The notes under the pieces were generated by a model, which did no database searches, was not told where the DNA came from, and saw only the letters and a list, made by a program, of their open reading frames with translations. Shown piece after piece: positions 16,215 through 25,176 of a DNA stretch of 64,000 nt. Location of the stretch: NCBI GenBank assembly GCA_958352845.1, contig CATWQC010000004.1, forward strand, positions 1-64,000, given 5' to 3'. This DNA is from an uncultured Collinsella sp. Lineage in GTDB: Bacteria; Actinomycetota; Coriobacteriia; Coriobacteriales; Coriobacteriaceae. How positions within the stretch are numbered: position 1 is the stretch's first letter; every line of letters begins with the position of its first letter. Both the position numbers and the translations under genes were made by a program.

Positions 16215-16244
16215 TTGATGTAAGCGCATGCTTATTGCTACAAT
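16215..16244 (+). promoter_or_regulatory. Probable promoter of the cyclophilin gene
   Basis: TTGATG (16215-16220) and TACAAT (16239-16244, 5/6) with 18-bp spacing, about 40 bp upstream of the start codon. Confidence 0.6.
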
Positions 16245-16283
16245 TCGTACAAATATGCTTTAAACGCACGAGGAAGGAACCAC

Positions 16284-16826
16284 ATGTTTGGTTTTAAGAA
16301 AGAGCTCTACACGCCCGAGTATCAGCTTGCCGGCGACGAGTGCGCCGTTATCGAGACGTCGAAGGGTACCATCAAGGTCAAGTTTGACGGCGAGGGCGCT
16401 CCCATTCATGTCGCGAACTTCTGCGAGCTTTCTACGATGGGCTTCTATGATGGCCTTAAGTTCCATCGCTATGTGCCCGGTTTTGTCATCCAGGGCGGCG
16501 ACCCCAATACCCGCGATATGTCCGGCGCCGACGTCGCCGCTGGTCTTGAGGGCCCCGACGGCATGCCCGGTACCGGTGGCCCCGGCTACTGCATCAAGGG
16601 CGAGTTTGCCACCAATCCGCGCAACAGCCATGTCGATGGTGCCCTTGCCATGGCACGCTCCATGGACCCCGATTCCGCGGGTTCGCAGTTCTACTTCTGC
16701 CTGGGCGCCCAGCATAACCTCGATTCCGGTTACACCGTCTTTGGTACCACGGTCGAGGGTCTCGATGTGATTTCGCAGCTGCGTGCCGGCGACGAGATCG
16801 TCCATGTCGAGATCGTTCACGAGTAA
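16284..16826 (+). CDS. Peptidyl-prolyl cis-trans isomerase, cyclophilin type
   Basis: A 180-residue cytoplasmic cyclophilin without signal peptide. It contains the catalytic core F-H-R-Y-V-P-G-F-V-I-Q-G-G-D-P (Arg and Phe in their usual places), the G-S-Q-F-Y-F-C motif, and the C-terminal V-F-G segment. It accelerates proline isomerisation in folding proteins. The ATG has AGGAAGGA upstream. It may be co-transcribed with the following TPR gene, which begins 11 nt after the stop. Confidence 0.93.
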   Translation: MFGFKKELYTPEYQLAGDECAVIETSKGTIKVKFDGEGAPIHVANFCELSTMGFYDGLKFHRYVPGFVIQGGDPNTRDMSGADVAAGLEGPDGMPGTGGPGYCIKGEFATNPRNSHVDGALAMARSMDPDSAGSQFYFCLGAQHNLDSGYTVFGTTVEGLDVISQLRAGDEIVHVEIVHE

Positions 16827-16837
16827 AGGGGACTTCC

Positions 16838-18142
16838 TTGAATAGCCAGCTGATCCAACAGGGCCGCGCCGCTTACCGCGCGGGTGATTTTTCCGCTGCA
16901 GCCCAGATGCTTGGGGCGGCAAAGACTCCCGATGAGATTATGGGCGAGGCCGATCACCTTCGTGGCAACGCCTTGATGCACCTGGGCATGTATGCCGAGG
17001 CCGCCGAGGCTTATGCTGCCGCCCTCAACGACGGCACCTACGGCAAGCGCGGCGCGCTGCTCACCAACCGCGGCAAGGCGCTCGCCGCCGTGGGCGACTA
17101 CACGACGGCCGCCCAGGCGTTCTCTGCTGCTACGCAGGATGCTTCCTATGCCACGCCGTTCAAGGCCTATCTGGGTCTGGGCAATGCGCTGTTCCAGTCG
17201 GGCGACTATGCCAACGCGGGTACTGCCTTCCGTCAGGCTGCCATCGACGGCGCCAATCCGGCTCCTGCCGCCGCACTCGGCGAGCTCGGTCGTTGCTTCA
17301 TTAAGCTCGGCCGTCCGGCGGATGCCGTGGAGACCTACCGTACGGCTATCGACTTTGCCGGCCCCCGCGACGACACGCGTGCGCTCAATGCCGGCATGGG
17401 TCAGGCGCTTTCTGCCGCCGGCCGTCCCTCCGACGCACTCGACGCCTTTAACGCCGCTACTGCCGATGGCATCTACCAGCTCACTTCCGAGCAGGCCGAT
17501 GAGCTTGCCCGCGTGCATGATTCGCTTGCCGCACTGTCTGCCCAGACGGCTATGGCCACGGCTCCGGCGCCCGCGATGGACGCTCCTGCCGTCGATCCGC
17601 TCGATCCTACGGGCGCGACCGGTCAGTTTATGCCCGATCCCTCGGACACCGGCTTCTTTACGCTGTCCGAGTCCGAGATGGTCCAGCAGGACCGTCAGGA
17701 TCGTAAGCAGGCCAAGGTCCGTCGTCGCCATCGCCACACGGGTCTCAAAGTCTTCATCGTGCTGCTTCTGCTCATTTTGATCGCCGCGGGCGGTCTGGGC
17801 TTTGCCTACACGCGCGGCTTTGGCTTCCCGTCCCAGGAGTCTGTCGTTACCGATCTGTTCCAGGCTGCCGGCGACGGTGACACCGCAAAGGCCGAGTCTT
17901 GCCTGGCCTCGAGCCTGTCCGAGGACGCCAAGTCGATGATCATCTCCTCGATTCCGCAGGGTGCCACCGTGTCCGTCGAGGGCATGGATCAGTCCATGAC
18001 CGAGACGACCGCCAAGGTGAAAGCATCGCTGTCCAAGGGCGGCGAGCAGGAGTACACCGTCAAGTTCGTGCGCTCCGACAACCATATCGGCTGGGCCGTT
18101 TCCTCGCTCGATATGGATTTCTCGGCTGCTGACAACCAGTAG
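16838..18142 (+). CDS. TPR-repeat single-pass membrane protein
   Basis: A 434-residue protein of unknown specific role. Residues ~1-220 are tetratricopeptide-like helical repeats (recurrent A-Y-R-A-G-D-F-S-A-A-A, G-x-A-L-x-x-x-G-D-Y patterns) used for protein binding. A basic stretch (R-R-R-H-R-H) precedes one transmembrane helix near 308-328 rich in Leu/Ile. A ~105-residue extracytoplasmic domain follows, with conserved-looking beta/alpha pattern ending D-N-H-I-G-W-A-V, reminiscent of small DUF4878-like domains. TTG start with AAAGGGGA upstream. Inside-out topology with cytoplasmic TPRs is inferred from the positive-inside rule. Confidence 0.75.
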   Translation: MNSQLIQQGRAAYRAGDFSAAAQMLGAAKTPDEIMGEADHLRGNALMHLGMYAEAAEAYAAALNDGTYGKRGALLTNRGKALAAVGDYTTAAQAFSAATQDASYATPFKAYLGLGNALFQSGDYANAGTAFRQAAIDGANPAPAAALGELGRCFIKLGRPADAVETYRTAIDFAGPRDDTRALNAGMGQALSAAGRPSDALDAFNAATADGIYQLTSEQADELARVHDSLAALSAQTAMATAPAPAMDAPAVDPLDPTGATGQFMPDPSDTGFFTLSESEMVQQDRQDRKQAKVRRRHRHTGLKVFIVLLLLILIAAGGLGFAYTRGFGFPSQESVVTDLFQAAGDGDTAKAESCLASSLSEDAKSMIISSIPQGATVSVEGMDQSMTETTAKVKASLSKGGEQEYTVKFVRSDNHIGWAVSSLDMDFSAADNQ

Positions 18143-18164
18143 TGACCTTATGGGATTTAGCTTT

Positions 18165-18197
18165 GCCCGGCGCTTCACCGCAAGTGAGGTGCCGGGC
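18165..18197 (+). other. Stem-loop upstream of mreB
   Basis: GCCCGGC (18165-18171) pairs with GCCGGGC (18191-18197), extended inside by TCAC/GTGA. There is no T-run after it, so termination is doubtful; it may be a leader or weak terminator for the TPR gene. Confidence 0.4.
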
Positions 18198-18257
18198 TTG
18201 CGCTAGTATGATGAGCTAGTAGTTTTCCAGCAATCATCCAACACATCAGGAGTTGCG

Positions 18258-19301
18258 TTGTTTTCTTTGATGGATATGTTCTTCGGTAGCTATGCGGGCG
18301 ATCTTGCCATCGACCTCGGCACCGCAAATACGCTTGTTTCCGTGCGCGGCAAGGGCATCGTCATTCGCGAGCCCTCTGTTGTCGCCATCGACAAGAACGA
18401 CGAGCGCATCCTGGCGGTCGGTATCGAGGCAAAGCGCATGCTCGGCCGTACGCCCGGCAACATCGTGGCCGTTCGTCCCCTGAAGGACGGCGTCATCGCC
18501 GACTTCGACGTTACCGAGGCCATGCTCCGCTACTTTATCGACAAGGCTTCCGAGAAGCGCTATCCGTGGACCCCGCGTCCGCGTGTTGTCGTCTGCGTTC
18601 CCTCCGGCGTCACGTCGGTCGAGAAGCGTGCCGTATTTGAGGCCACGATCCAGGCCGGCGCTCGCCAGGCCTACCTGATCGAGGAGCCCATGGCTGCCGC
18701 TATCGGCGCCGACCTGCCCGTCGAGGAGCCCACCGGCTCCATGGTCATCGACATCGGTGGCGGTACTACCGAGGTCGCCGTTATCGCCATGGGCGGCATC
18801 GTCGTCTCGCAGTCCATCCGTATTGCCGGTGACGAGTTCGATCAGGCCATCCTCACGCACGTTCGCGATGCCTACAACCTGGCCATCGGCGAGCGTACGG
18901 CAGAGGACATCAAGATCAAGGTCGGTTCCGCCGTGCCGCTCAAGGACGAGCTCGACGTCGAGGTCAACGGCCGCGACGTGATCACCGGTCTGCCCAAGAC
19001 CGTACGCATCGAGAGCGAGGAGATTCGTCGCGCACTCAACAAGCCGCTCGACGAGATGGCCAAGGCCGTTAAAGACGCACTCGACGCTACGCCTCCCGAT
19101 CTTGCCTCGGACCTTATGTACTACGGCATTTTGCTGACTGGTGGCGGCGCGCTGCTGCGCGGTCTCGACGTGCGCCTGCGCGATGAGACCGGTGTTTCGG
19201 TCAACGTCAGCCCCACGGCGCTCGATAACGTCGTTAACGGCTGTGCCCGCGTGCTCGAGGCCAATGCGTTTGATGGCGGCTTCGTCCAGACCAATGCTTA
19301 A
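18258..19301 (+). CDS. mreB: Rod-shape-determining actin homologue
   Basis: A 347-residue bacterial actin. Phosphate-binding D-L-G-T-A-N-T near residues 16-22, second phosphate loop D-I-G-G-G-T-T, the E-E-P-M-A-A-A-I-G helix, and adenosine-binding L-T-G-G-G-A are all seen. It polymerises on the inner membrane face and positions the elongation synthases encoded just downstream (mreC, mreD, PBP2, rodA). TTG start 5 nt after AGGAG. The N-terminus F-S-L-M-D-M-F-F would act as the membrane-binding hydrophobic segment (inference). Confidence 0.95.
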   Translation: MFSLMDMFFGSYAGDLAIDLGTANTLVSVRGKGIVIREPSVVAIDKNDERILAVGIEAKRMLGRTPGNIVAVRPLKDGVIADFDVTEAMLRYFIDKASEKRYPWTPRPRVVVCVPSGVTSVEKRAVFEATIQAGARQAYLIEEPMAAAIGADLPVEEPTGSMVIDIGGGTTEVAVIAMGGIVVSQSIRIAGDEFDQAILTHVRDAYNLAIGERTAEDIKIKVGSAVPLKDELDVEVNGRDVITGLPKTVRIESEEIRRALNKPLDEMAKAVKDALDATPPDLASDLMYYGILLTGGGALLRGLDVRLRDETGVSVNVSPTALDNVVNGCARVLEANAFDGGFVQTNA

Positions 19302-19322
19302 TTTCCAAAAGGTGGATTCCAT

Positions 19323-20321
19323 TTGGCACGATCTTCGGGTTTCTCCACAAATCTGAATACCAAGCGACAATCAACGGGTATGCGCCCGTTGATTGTTTTC
19401 AGCCTGATTTCGGTGTTGCTGCTCACGTTTTACATCCGCGAGGGCGAGGCAGGACCGATTCATGCCGTGCGTTCGGGCGTAACGACGATTACCTCGCCGG
19501 TGCGCTTTGTGGGTTCGGCTGTGGCGGCTCCCTTCAATGCGATTGGCAACGTGTTCTCTAACCTTACGGCGTCGCAGGACACGCTTGACGAGCTTAAGAA
19601 GCAAAACGAGGAACTGACCTCTAAGGTTGCCGAGCTCTCCGAGGCTCAAAAGACCGCTGAGCGTCTGGAAGGGCTGGTCGGCCTGCAGTCGACCTACAAC
19701 CTTAAATCGACCGCAGCTCGTATAGTCGGTGCCTCCGGCGATGCTTGGACCTCGACCGTTACCATCGACAAGGGCTCTGCCGACGGCCTTACCATCAACA
19801 TGCCCGTGACGAGTTCTGCCGGTGTCATCGGCCAGATTATCGAGGTATCGGCCAAGACCTCTACCGTGCGCCTGATTGGCGACGAGAACTCGGGTGTGTC
19901 CGCCATGGTGCAGGACACGCGCGCCCAGGGCATGCTGCAGGGTCAGGCTGACGGCACGCTGCGTCTTGAGTACGTGAGCGTCGACTCCGATGTTAAGGTT
20001 GGCGATATCATCGTGACCTCTGGCATCGGTGGCGTGTTCCCCAAGGGCCTTCCGCTCGGCACCGTCTCGTCGGTTGAGAAATCCGCAAACGACGTGTACT
20101 ACACCATTGTGGTGCGCGCCCAGACGACGGCCGAGAACAACGAGGAAGTGCTGGTCATCACCTCGCTGACCGACGAACAGTCGGCCTCGGACGAGGACGT
20201 GAGCACGGCCAACAGCACGCCGCAGGGAACGTCGCGCGACGCTGCGACCAAGACGAAGGACGAGAGCTCGGATGACAGTTCCGACACGTCCGAGACGACC
20301 GATTCTGGCTCGAGCGAATAG
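19323..20321 (+). CDS. mreC: Rod-shape-determining protein MreC
   Basis: A 332-residue bitopic protein. One N-terminal transmembrane helix (about 22-40), a coiled coil near 80-115 (L-K-K-Q-N-E-E-L pattern), and the two-lobed beta domain follow, with V-I-D-K-G-S-A-D-G-L-like and G-D-x-I-V-T-S-G-I-G-G-V-F-P-K-G signatures. A Ser/Asp/Thr-rich C-terminal tail of about 50 residues is likely disordered. It links MreB to the periplasmic face of PBP2. TTG start, 21 nt after mreB. Confidence 0.93.
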   Translation: MARSSGFSTNLNTKRQSTGMRPLIVFSLISVLLLTFYIREGEAGPIHAVRSGVTTITSPVRFVGSAVAAPFNAIGNVFSNLTASQDTLDELKKQNEELTSKVAELSEAQKTAERLEGLVGLQSTYNLKSTAARIVGASGDAWTSTVTIDKGSADGLTINMPVTSSAGVIGQIIEVSAKTSTVRLIGDENSGVSAMVQDTRAQGMLQGQADGTLRLEYVSVDSDVKVGDIIVTSGIGGVFPKGLPLGTVSSVEKSANDVYYTIVVRAQTTAENNEEVLVITSLTDEQSASDEDVSTANSTPQGTSRDAATKTKDESSDDSSDTSETTDSGSSE

Positions 20322-20332
20322 GGGGCATGTCC

Positions 20333-20899
20333 ATGGATCTACACGAGCAGGGGATGAGCTCCCGCACGTTTGTGATCGCCGCCATCGTGTGCGTGCTGCT
20401 GCAGGCAGGCCTGGCACCGCAGATCTCCATTGCGGGCGGTCGCGTCAACTTCATGATTATCCTGGTGTGCCTAAGCGTGTTCTCGGGCGACCCGACCCGT
20501 GCCGTCGTGTGCGGTTTTTGCAGCGGCTTGTTCTATGACCTGTCCGCTGCCGTGCCGGTGGGCGTTATGTCGCTCCTGCTGACCGTGGGTTCTTTTGCCC
20601 TGGTGCACAGCGCCGTCGGTCAGACGGGCGGTACCCCGAGTGCGCGCGGCGTCACTGTGGGCGCCTTTGCGCTCGTCATTAATGTGATCTACAGCATCAT
20701 CTTGCTGTTTATGGGTTTGGAGACGAGCTTTGTCGTGGCGATCTTCGGCCATGCACTGCCGTCCTCGATCCTGACGGGTCTGGTTGCCATTCCGTTTTTG
20801 ATGTCCGGCGTCGTGCCGCAGTCCGGCTATGGATTCTCCGCGCGTGGCGGACGCCAGACGGGTATGCGCTTTAAGCCCAAGACCCGCAAGCTCAAATAG
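20333..20899 (+). CDS. mreD: Rod-shape-determining protein MreD
   Basis: About 188 residues with five to six hydrophobic helices and the MreD-like pattern L-x-P-Q-I-S-I-x-G-G-R-x-N-F. It is an integral membrane part of the elongasome. The ATG at 20333 is preferred because AGGGGG ends 7 nt upstream; ATG 20327 is also in frame but nearly touches the ribosome site. It lies between mreC and the PBP2 gene with gaps of about 10 nt, as in a typical mre operon. Confidence 0.88.
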   Translation: MDLHEQGMSSRTFVIAAIVCVLLQAGLAPQISIAGGRVNFMIILVCLSVFSGDPTRAVVCGFCSGLFYDLSAAVPVGVMSLLLTVGSFALVHSAVGQTGGTPSARGVTVGAFALVINVIYSIILLFMGLETSFVVAIFGHALPSSILTGLVAIPFLMSGVVPQSGYGFSARGGRQTGMRFKPKTRKLK

Positions 20900-20912
20900 G
20901 GGAGGCCCATAG

Positions 20913-22982
20913 ATGTCTTCCCAGTTGACGGTTATTATCGCCGGTATCGTGCTGGTTGTGGCCATCGTGGTCGCACTGGTCATCATGCGTCGTGGCGATT
21001 CCCGTTTTACCTACGATACGCAGCATGGAACGGCCCCGCGCGCCACCGAGGGCGAGGGCAATACCGCGGCGACCGCCTTTAAGGGCCGCTTTTCCATCCT
21101 CACCACGGGTGTGGGCGCGATGTTTGCGGCACTTGCCGTCAAGCTGTGGGGCATGCAGATGGTCTCGTCGGACTATTACGAGAAGCAGGCTAATAGTAAT
21201 CAGACTCGCACCGTTACCACACCCGCTGTGCGCGGTCGCATCCTCGACCGCAATGGCGTGGCGCTTGTCCAGAACCGTCCCTCACTTGCTGTCGTGGCCT
21301 ACCGCGACCTTGCCGAGGATGAGGTTCTGGTTCGCCATCTTGCCAACGTGCTTGGAATGCCTTACGTGGCGGTCCTTCGCAATATTCAGGACAATACAGA
21401 GGGCGCCCAGAGCCTGCATACCATCGCGACGGACGTCCGTCGCTCCACAGTTGCCTATATTCAGGAGCATGCCGGCGAGTTCCCGGGCGTCAAGATTGCC
21501 GAGCGTACCGAGCGTCAGTATCCATATGGCGAGACGGCATGCCATATCTTGGGCTATACCGGCACCATTACCTCCGAGCAGCTCGAGGCCCAGAATAAGA
21601 AAACCTCTGGCGATGATGATGCTTCTGCTGGCAAGATTACGTACCAGTCGGGCGATATCGTGGGCCAGGCGGGCGTTGAGAGCTACTACGAAAACCTGCT
21701 GCAGGGTATTCGTGGCGAGCAGACCGTCAAGGTCGATGCCTCGGGCAATGTGACTGGTCAGGCCGGTGCCGTGCCCGCGAAGGCCGGCTCCGACATTAAG
21801 CTCACGCTCGACCTTAAGATCCAACAGGCCTGTGAGACGGCGCTGGCGAGCGCTATCGAGCTTGCCAAGACCACTGGTTACAGCAATGCCGGCAACGGCG
21901 CTGTGGTGTGTCTCGATCCCAACAATGGCGAGATCCTGGGCATGGCGAGCGAGCCCAAGTTCGATCCGTCCGTCTTTATCGGCGGCGTCTCTAATGACGT
22001 GTGGACCGAGCTCAATGATGACAAGGGTTCGCACCCGCTGCTCAACCGAGCCATTAGCGGACAGTACATGTCGGCCTCGACCATCAAGCCGCTCTCGGCA
22101 CTGGCCGGTCTTGAGTTTGGAACCTACACGTCGGGGCAGACGACCAACTGCACGGGCTATTGGACGGGTCTGGGCAAGTCGTGGGGCAAGTACTGCTGGC
22201 TGCATTCCGGCCACGGCACCATGACGCTGCAGTCGGGTATCGCCAACTCGTGCGACCCTGTCTTCTACGACATGGGCAAGGCGTTCTTTTATGACGAGAA
22301 ACATTCCGAGGGCCTGCAGGAGGTCTTTCGTCGCTGGGGTCTAGGCAAGACCTGCGGTATCGATCTGCCGAGTGAGGGCGCGGGCCGTATTCCCGATGCC
22401 GAGTGGAAAGAGTCGTACTTCACCGACGCCTCTGCCGAGGACCGCAAGTGGAATGCCGGCGATATGACCAACATTGCTATCGGCCAGGGCGACATCCTGG
22501 TGACGCCCCTGCAGATGGCGTGCGCCTATATGGGTCTTGCCAACGGCGGTAAACAGTACGTGCCTCACGTGTTTTTATCTGCCGTGTCGCGCGATGGCGA
22601 CGGCGATGCCTATAAGTACAACGGCAAGGGCAAGAAGAAGCGCCTGGAGGCCAAGATCAACAGCGATTCGGATTTGGCTCTAGTTCGCAACGGCATGCAC
22701 GACGTGATTTACACGGCATCGACGTCCCTGGCGGCGCACTTTGGCACCCTGACGCCGCAGGTATACGGCAAGTCGGGCACGGGCGAGAAAAGTGGCGAGG
22801 ACGAATACGCGTGGTTCTGCGCCTATGCACCGGCCGATGATCCCAAGTATGTCATCGCTACTGTTCTGGAGCAGGGCGGCGGCGGCTCAGATACTGCGAT
22901 GCATGTCGTGCGCGACGTGCTCGGCGTGATTTATGACGAGCCCGATACCTCTTCGGCCTCGGGCGATTCTTCGGTTCGATAG
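20913..22982 (+). CDS. mrdA: Penicillin-binding protein 2 (elongation transpeptidase)
   Basis: A 689-residue class B PBP. It has an N-terminal hydrophobic helix, then a second near 65-85, a dimerisation domain opening with V-R-G-R-I-L-D-R-N-G, and the transpeptidase domain. The catalytic Ser389 lies in S-T-I-K, the second motif is S-C-D (the form seen in PBP2 proteins), and the third is K-S-G-T. It cross-links peptidoglycan during cell elongation with its partner RodA, encoded 9 nt downstream. The extra N-terminal hydrophobic stretch (residues ~5-25) is unusual and may mean two membrane spans. Confidence 0.93.
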   Translation: MSSQLTVIIAGIVLVVAIVVALVIMRRGDSRFTYDTQHGTAPRATEGEGNTAATAFKGRFSILTTGVGAMFAALAVKLWGMQMVSSDYYEKQANSNQTRTVTTPAVRGRILDRNGVALVQNRPSLAVVAYRDLAEDEVLVRHLANVLGMPYVAVLRNIQDNTEGAQSLHTIATDVRRSTVAYIQEHAGEFPGVKIAERTERQYPYGETACHILGYTGTITSEQLEAQNKKTSGDDDASAGKITYQSGDIVGQAGVESYYENLLQGIRGEQTVKVDASGNVTGQAGAVPAKAGSDIKLTLDLKIQQACETALASAIELAKTTGYSNAGNGAVVCLDPNNGEILGMASEPKFDPSVFIGGVSNDVWTELNDDKGSHPLLNRAISGQYMSASTIKPLSALAGLEFGTYTSGQTTNCTGYWTGLGKSWGKYCWLHSGHGTMTLQSGIANSCDPVFYDMGKAFFYDEKHSEGLQEVFRRWGLGKTCGIDLPSEGAGRIPDAEWKESYFTDASAEDRKWNAGDMTNIAIGQGDILVTPLQMACAYMGLANGGKQYVPHVFLSAVSRDGDGDAYKYNGKGKKKRLEAKINSDSDLALVRNGMHDVIYTASTSLAAHFGTLTPQVYGKSGTGEKSGEDEYAWFCAYAPADDPKYVIATVLEQGGGGSDTAMHVVRDVLGVIYDEPDTSSASGDSSVR

Positions 22983-22991
22983 GAGGTTGCG

Positions 22992-24218
22992 ATGGATTTT
23001 TCTCCGGCGGATCTGTTCCGTTCAACCAAGACCGGCTCTCGCAGCAGCCTGGACCGCGTCAACAAGCAACTTTCGGCCTCGCGCGGCACGTTTCGCCAAA
23101 AGGTGCATATCGGTGTGCTCGTGGCTACTGTGGCGCTCGTCGCCTACGGTGCCATCATTATCTGGTCGGCTTCGCAGTTTAAGGCCGATGCTTCGTTCTC
23201 ACGCCATCTACTGGGAATTGGCATCGGAGCGGTGCTGGCGGTGCTGGTCTGGCGTACCGATCTGCGCGGTATTTCCAATTTCTCGACGGCGTTGCTCGTC
23301 ATCGACCTGATCGTGATTTTCTCGCCCAAGATTCCGGGTCTGTCCTATACGGGCGGTCTGGGCATGACGGGCTGGATCAAGATTCCCGGTATCGGCTTGA
23401 CATTCCAGCCGGTTGAGCTTGCCAAGCTCATCACCATCTTCTTTATTGCTACGCTTGGCTCGCAGTATAACGGCCGCATCGATACCGTTCGCGACTACGT
23501 CAAGCTCTGCGGCATGCTGTCCATTCCGTTTTTGGCCGTCGTCGCCATGGGCGATCTGGGCTCGGGCCTGGTCGTGCTGGTTTCGGGCGCCATCGTCATT
23601 TGTATGAGCGGTGCACGCCGCGAATGGGTGCTGTCGACCCTGGCCCTGCTCGTGGGCCTGGTGGCCCTCGTCCTGGCGCTCGATTCGGTCTTTGATTCGT
23701 TGCTCGGCCACGATGTGCTCATCAAGCAGTATCAGATGAACCGTCTGACGGTCTTTATCGACCCCGATAATGCCGATTCGGACGATGCCTACAACCTGCA
23801 GCAGTCGCTTATCGCCGTTGGCTCGGGCGGCTTCTTTGGTAAGGGTTTGGGCCATGCGACGCAGTCTGCCGGCGGCTTTCTGCCCGAGTTCCATACCGAT
23901 TTCGTCTTCGCCTTTTTGTCCGAGACCTTTGGCTTCTGCGGCTCCTTTTTGCTGCTGTGCTTGTACGTGCTGCTCATCTTCTCGACGATCCGCGTTGCCT
24001 TTAAGTGCGAGTCTCTGTTCCTACGCTTATCATGCGTAGGTATCGTCGGCATGTGGGCGTTCCAGACCTTCGAAAACATCGGCATGTGCATCGGCATGAT
24101 GCCGATTACCGGTATTCCGCTACCGTTTATTAGCTTCGGTTCGTCTTCGATGATGATTCAGCTGCTGACGGTGGGTATCGTACAATCCATATGGCGGCAT
24201 CGTTCGGGCGCCGCGTAA
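22992..24218 (+). CDS. rodA: SEDS peptidoglycan polymerase RodA
   Basis: A 408-residue protein with about ten transmembrane helices. SEDS-family hallmarks are visible: Q-P-V-E-L-A-K in the middle, the large periplasmic loop containing D-P and a Y-N-L-Q-Q-S-L-I-A-V-G-S-G-G motif with G-K-G, and the C-terminal P-I-T-G-I-P-L-P-F-I-S-F-G-x-S-S. It polymerises lipid II into glycan strands with PBP2. An additional ~35-residue cytoplasmic N-terminus precedes helix one. Confidence 0.94.
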   Translation: MDFSPADLFRSTKTGSRSSLDRVNKQLSASRGTFRQKVHIGVLVATVALVAYGAIIIWSASQFKADASFSRHLLGIGIGAVLAVLVWRTDLRGISNFSTALLVIDLIVIFSPKIPGLSYTGGLGMTGWIKIPGIGLTFQPVELAKLITIFFIATLGSQYNGRIDTVRDYVKLCGMLSIPFLAVVAMGDLGSGLVVLVSGAIVICMSGARREWVLSTLALLVGLVALVLALDSVFDSLLGHDVLIKQYQMNRLTVFIDPDNADSDDAYNLQQSLIAVGSGGFFGKGLGHATQSAGGFLPEFHTDFVFAFLSETFGFCGSFLLLCLYVLLIFSTIRVAFKCESLFLRLSCVGIVGMWAFQTFENIGMCIGMMPITGIPLPFISFGSSSMMIQLLTVGIVQSIWRHRSGAA

Positions 24219-24236
24219 CCGCTGGAGGGGTTTGCT

Positions 24237-25166
24237 ATGATAATTCCCGTAGATAAGCTGACCCGCGCTTTTAAGATGGGCGCGTCCGTTAAGAAGGATT
24301 CCGATACGCCGGTGCGCGTCTCGGTCTATCTGGATTCGTCCGCCTCGCGCTTTCTGGCCGAGACGGTGCGAGACGCCTTTGTGCCGCAGACGACCTCGGG
24401 CATTGTGCGCGTCGAGCGTCTGGGGGAGGAGCGAATTGCTCCAAAGACCGATACCGATGTGGTGCTGGTGCTCTCGTGTGGTTCCGACCGCTTGGAGAGT
24501 GCCGCGCAGGAGCTCGTGATCGCCGGCGCGCCCGTGTGCGTGCTTGCCGAGTCTGCTGTGGAGGTGCCGTTTATCGAGGAGTCCACGCCCATGCTTGGCG
24601 TGGTAGCGGCAACCGATAAGACGTATCTGCTCGAGACGCTTGCCCGCTGGATTCTCGATCGCACGGACAAGGAAACGGCTTTTGCGGCGAACTTTGCCTT
24701 CATGCGCATCGCGGCGGCCAATCGTATCATTACCTCGTGCGCGCTCACCAATATGGCGACCGGTGCGCTGGTGTTTTTGCCGGGCGCCGATTATCCCGTT
24801 ATGGCGCTGGCGCAGGTGGGCATGCTCTTTGAGCTTGCTGCCGTCTTTGGACGCGGCATTAAGCCTGAGCGCGGCTACGAGGTCGCGGGCGTGCTTGCCG
24901 GCGGTCTTGTGATCCGCGCGGTCACCCGCGCGCTCGTCAAGCAGACGCCGCATATTGGATTTGTCGTCAAGGCGCTCACTGCTGCCGCGGGCACCTATGG
25001 CATGGGCCGTGCGCTCGTTTCGCTCTACGAGCGCGATGTCGACTACAGCCGTGCCAACGAGGTGGTCACTGCCACGTTCTCCCGCGTTCGCGATCTGGTG
25101 ACCACGGTCGCGGGCGCTACCCGTCCTATGGCGTCCTATCAGGACGCATCAGATCTCGCTGCTTAG
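24237..25166 (+). CDS. DUF697-like membrane protein of unknown function
   Basis: A 309-residue protein. Residues ~30-130 look like a degenerate nucleotide/P-loop-like alpha/beta region (V-V-L-V-L-S-C-G at about 80) without a recognisable Walker A. The second half matches the DUF697 pattern: A-A-A-N-R-I-I, A-L-V-F-L-P-G-A-D-Y-P-V, and M-L-F-E-L-A-A-V-F-G, followed by hydrophobic helices. DUF697 domains occur with GTPases and in YcjF-type proteins. It follows rodA by 18 nt and precedes a radical-SAM gene by 10 nt, so it is probably co-transcribed with the cell-elongation genes. A role in envelope stress or shape is only a guess. Confidence 0.7.
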   Translation: MIIPVDKLTRAFKMGASVKKDSDTPVRVSVYLDSSASRFLAETVRDAFVPQTTSGIVRVERLGEERIAPKTDTDVVLVLSCGSDRLESAAQELVIAGAPVCVLAESAVEVPFIEESTPMLGVVAATDKTYLLETLARWILDRTDKETAFAANFAFMRIAAANRIITSCALTNMATGALVFLPGADYPVMALAQVGMLFELAAVFGRGIKPERGYEVAGVLAGGLVIRAVTRALVKQTPHIGFVVKALTAAAGTYGMGRALVSLYERDVDYSRANEVVTATFSRVRDLVTTVAGATRPMASYQDASDLAA

Positions 25167-25176
25167 GGGTTTTCCG

